A DNA stretch of 64,000 nucleotides from Solirubrobacterales bacterium (GTDB lineage: Bacteria; Actinomycetota; Thermoleophilia; Solirubrobacterales; Solirubrobacteraceae), in contig DAIDME010000106.1 in the NCBI GenBank assembly GCA_027449125.1, positions 19,312-83,311 on the forward strand, given 5' to 3'. The translations under genes were made by a program, and so were the position numbers. The first letter of the stretch is position 1; each line of letters opens with the position of its first letter. The notes under the pieces are model-generated. The model saw nothing but the letters and a program-made list of their open reading frames with translations, did not search any database and was not told the DNA's origin. Shown here piece by piece: positions 62,218 through 64,000 of this stretch.

Positions 62218-62886
62218 CTAGCTCTTGATGTTGCTCGTCTTGTGAGCAAAGCGCGACTGGTAGCGAGGCGTTGAGAGTGTTTGGGTGCTGCGCAGAGCTG
62301 GGAGCCATGGGTGGGCTGGTTGTTCCTGCTTGAGCGTGTCCGCCAGCCATCCGCGCTGGTCGTCGTTCAGGCGCGGAAGCACGTGAGTGAAGTCCTCCTC
62401 GTCCTTGGCTCGGCAGTGCTTGGCCTTGAACAGCAGCACGATCTCCGGGGCGAGGTACGGAATGCTGTCTTGCGTGGTGGCGATTGCCTCAGCGAGTGAG
62501 CGACGGATGGCCGGTTCGCGCCGATAGGTCCATTCGCCTGACGGCCAGTGCTGGCGCATCAGATCGATGCGCCAGCAGCGGGTGTCGGGGTCCCTGCCCC
62601 ATGTCTGCCACCGCTGCTCGATCGTTGCGCCCGCGTGCTCGAGCGGGCACAGCTTGCCGTCGCCTGCGACAAACCACTCCAGCGGCGGGAGTGCATCGCG
62701 AACGGTCTCAAACGTGTCGCGGTCGATGACGATCTCGAGGTCCTCGTGGCTTCGCCATGTCTCCCCGGCGAAGAGCTCAAGCGCCCAGCCGCCTGCAACC
62801 GCCCAAGCAACGCGAGTGTGGTTCAGCCAGCCGGCCACCTCGACCGGAGACCACGGATCCCAGCGATCGGGCTCGGTTTCATGCAC
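62218..62886 (-). CDS. Aminoglycoside nucleotidyltransferase-like protein
   Basis: This is a 222-residue protein resembling the AadB/ANT-like domain (PF10706). AVAGGWALELFAGETWRSHEDLEIVI contains the G-W and His-x-Asp-Leu-Glu features of the polymerase-beta-type active site. SIPYLAPEIVLLFKAKHCRAKDEEDF is the typical C-terminal helix block. Such proteins are often annotated as resistance genes, but many act on other substrates. It has no linked transporter. Confidence 0.82.
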   Translation of the reverse strand: MHETEPDRWDPWSPVEVAGWLNHTRVAWAVAGGWALELFAGETWRSHEDLEIVIDRDTFETVRDALPPLEWFVAGDGKLCPLEHAGATIEQRWQTWGRDPDTRCWRIDLMRQHWPSGEWTYRREPAIRRSLAEAIATTQDSIPYLAPEIVLLFKAKHCRAKDEEDFTHVLPRLNDDQRGWLADTLKQEQPAHPWLPALRSTQTLSTPRYQSRFAHKTSNIKS

Positions 62887-63051
62887 GCGTGAAAGACAAG
62901 CACGCTAGCGGCTTGCCGCGGGCGGCGGGTGCTAACGATCGCCCAGGCCGTACCGCCCGACGCACCCTCCCAAGGTCCACGCGAAGTGGATCGGGTGACA
63001 CGCAGGAGACATGCATGCCCTGACCCGAGTGCGCGGCAGGATGTGCGCGTG

Positions 63052-63807
63052 TTACCGGCCGGCGGATAGGAGCAGTACCAGCGGGATCCGCTGCCGGCGG
63101 CGGAACTCGGTCTCGTTCTCGAAGCGAGCTCGATCCGGGGGGCATTCTCGAAGGTTGCGCAACGAGAACCCGGCGCCCTGGAGGGCTCGCACGTAATCCT
63201 CGGTCGTTCGGTGGTACCAACGGCTCTGCGCGCCCAGCCAAAGCTGATAGCGCGGCCCCGTGAGGAAGTAGTTGTCGACAACCCAGTCCTCGCGTGGCTG
63301 GTCGGTGCTGGCCCGGGGGTCGTTGCTGCTCACGACCGGGTGCACAACGCTGAACACGATCCGGCCGCCCGGCGCCAGCCAGGCATGACAGCGGTCAAAC
63401 ACGACACTGATGTCCGCCACGTAATGCAACGCCATTCGCGAGAGCACCAGATCAAACGATGCCGCGGAAGCATCGAACTCCTCGATATCGCATCTGACTA
63501 CCTGCGCCCTGGGATCGGTGAGCGCTGCGCCGGCCGCGTCGACCATACGCTCCGAGCCATCAACCCCGAGGTAGCTGGCCACACCCGCTTCCAGCAGCAG
63601 GCGTCCGGTGCTGGCATCACCACACCCGAGATCCAGTACCCGTAGCCCGGATACCGACCCGAACTCCTCGATCACGGCCGGCTCCTCCATCACCACGTTG
63701 GGGTTCTCGGCCCACCGCCGGTGTGAGCGGTACCGCTCAAACACCCCAGGATCGTCATAGAACGCGCCGCCACGACGCTCCGGCTCTGCTGATGAATCGC
63801 GATCCAT
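63052..63807 (-). CDS. Class I SAM-dependent methyltransferase
   Basis: This is a 251-residue methyltransferase. Motif I is VLDLGCGDASTGRLLL; YLGVDGSERMVDAAG, VRCDIEEF, FDLVLSRMALHYV and APGGRIVFSVVHPV follow in order. The substrate-binding C-terminus has an SRWYHRTTEDYVRALQGAGF motif shared with small-molecule and ubiquinone-type methyltransferases. It is the last complete gene. 63808-64000 holds no convincing gene. Confidence 0.9.
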   Translation of the reverse strand: MDRDSSAEPERRGGAFYDDPGVFERYRSHRRWAENPNVVMEEPAVIEEFGSVSGLRVLDLGCGDASTGRLLLEAGVASYLGVDGSERMVDAAGAALTDPRAQVVRCDIEEFDASAASFDLVLSRMALHYVADISVVFDRCHAWLAPGGRIVFSVVHPVVSSNDPRASTDQPREDWVVDNYFLTGPRYQLWLGAQSRWYHRTTEDYVRALQGAGFSLRNLRECPPDRARFENETEFRRRQRIPLVLLLSAGR

Positions 63808-64000
63808 CTACCGAGACGAGAAGCGTACCGAAGCCACCGGCCCCCCTGACCCGCGCAAGGCAGGGCCAGTGGCACAGTCTCCAGGGTGCCTGTCCGAACA
63901 CCGAAGTGGGTGCCGGCCAGTTACGGATGCGCGGCCGAGCGATAGCGGGAAGCTACGGACGTTTAGCGTCATTTCTGCCGGGTTTCGGCCATAGCTTCGG

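Overview
The window is GC-rich (strong G/C preference at third codon positions, many GTG/TTG starts, frequent 4-bp ATGA/GTGA gene overlaps) and comes from an actinobacterium-like chromosome. The gene content (SigB-type sigma factor with several STAS and HATPase partner-switching proteins, DUF6458 and small hydrophobic stress proteins, an AbiEi-like/DUF559 protein, FolE2/MptA-type GTP cyclohydrolase, CtaG, DUF5134) suggests a deep-branching soil actinobacterium, perhaps Thermoleophilia/Solirubrobacterales. That placement is inference, not a search result. The window appears chromosomal, with a housekeeping backbone (principal sigma factor, ClpP, signal peptidase I, tRNA-Tyr) and two small accessory patches at its ends.

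Layout. 1-3.75 kb is accessory: the end of a HerA-like ATPase, a decayed DUF4143 ATPase gene abutting a 19-bp tandem repeat that looks like an insertion-sequence end, a hipBA toxin-antitoxin pair, and a probable IS-associated DUF6431 remnant. 3.9-12.7 kb: YqgE, a CDF metal exporter, PlsC-like acyltransferase, a double YbjQ protein, a mini biotin carrier, an ABC exporter pair, a rubredoxin (10025-10192), a Nudix hydrolase and a GH15 enzyme. 13-20 kb is a redox/copper block: CcdA, CopA translationally coupled to a DUF5134 membrane protein, and CtaG with a membrane partner. 20.2-27.1 kb: an aldehyde dehydrogenase, then dabB-dabA and a zinc-ribbon protein, all joined by 4-bp overlaps, with a divergent winged-helix gene and a compact shared promoter/operator.

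27-43 kb: MBL hydrolase, flippase-like protein, ROK protein, Entner-Doudoroff edd-eda, two GGDEF proteins with intact inhibitory sites, a secreted Ig-like protein, an SDR protein, signal peptidase I, an ABC exporter and a DUF1028 protein. 42.7-48 kb is a full partner-switching stress module: SpoIIE phosphatase with a degenerate receiver, two STAS antagonists, two HATPase anti-sigma proteins (one with a second degenerate ATPase-like half), a SigB-family sigma factor and two small membrane proteins, one with a SigB-like promoter. 48-53.3 kb: HAD hydrolase, quinone reductase, tRNA-Tyr, principal sigma factor, FolE2, ClpP and a 47-residue, extremely acidic protein.

53.4-59.4 kb is a nitrogen-catabolism neighbourhood: XRE-cupin regulator, nitrilase-type amidohydrolase and FAH-family protein in one tight operon, then an NCS1 transporter, a SnoaL-like protein and an agmatinase-family ureohydrolase. 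59.5-64 kb: a secreted GH25-like protein, a poor-coding stretch, a hypothetical membrane protein, a YefM/RelE-type toxin-antitoxin pair with an apparently leaderless promoter, an aminoglycoside-nucleotidyltransferase-like protein and a methyltransferase.

The most promising candidate for something undescribed is the dabB-dabA-(zinc-ribbon) three-gene unit. It has a leader mini-ORF, a divergent regulator and paired operator repeats, and suggests that an uncharacterised cysteine-rich protein works with the bicarbonate-uptake complex.
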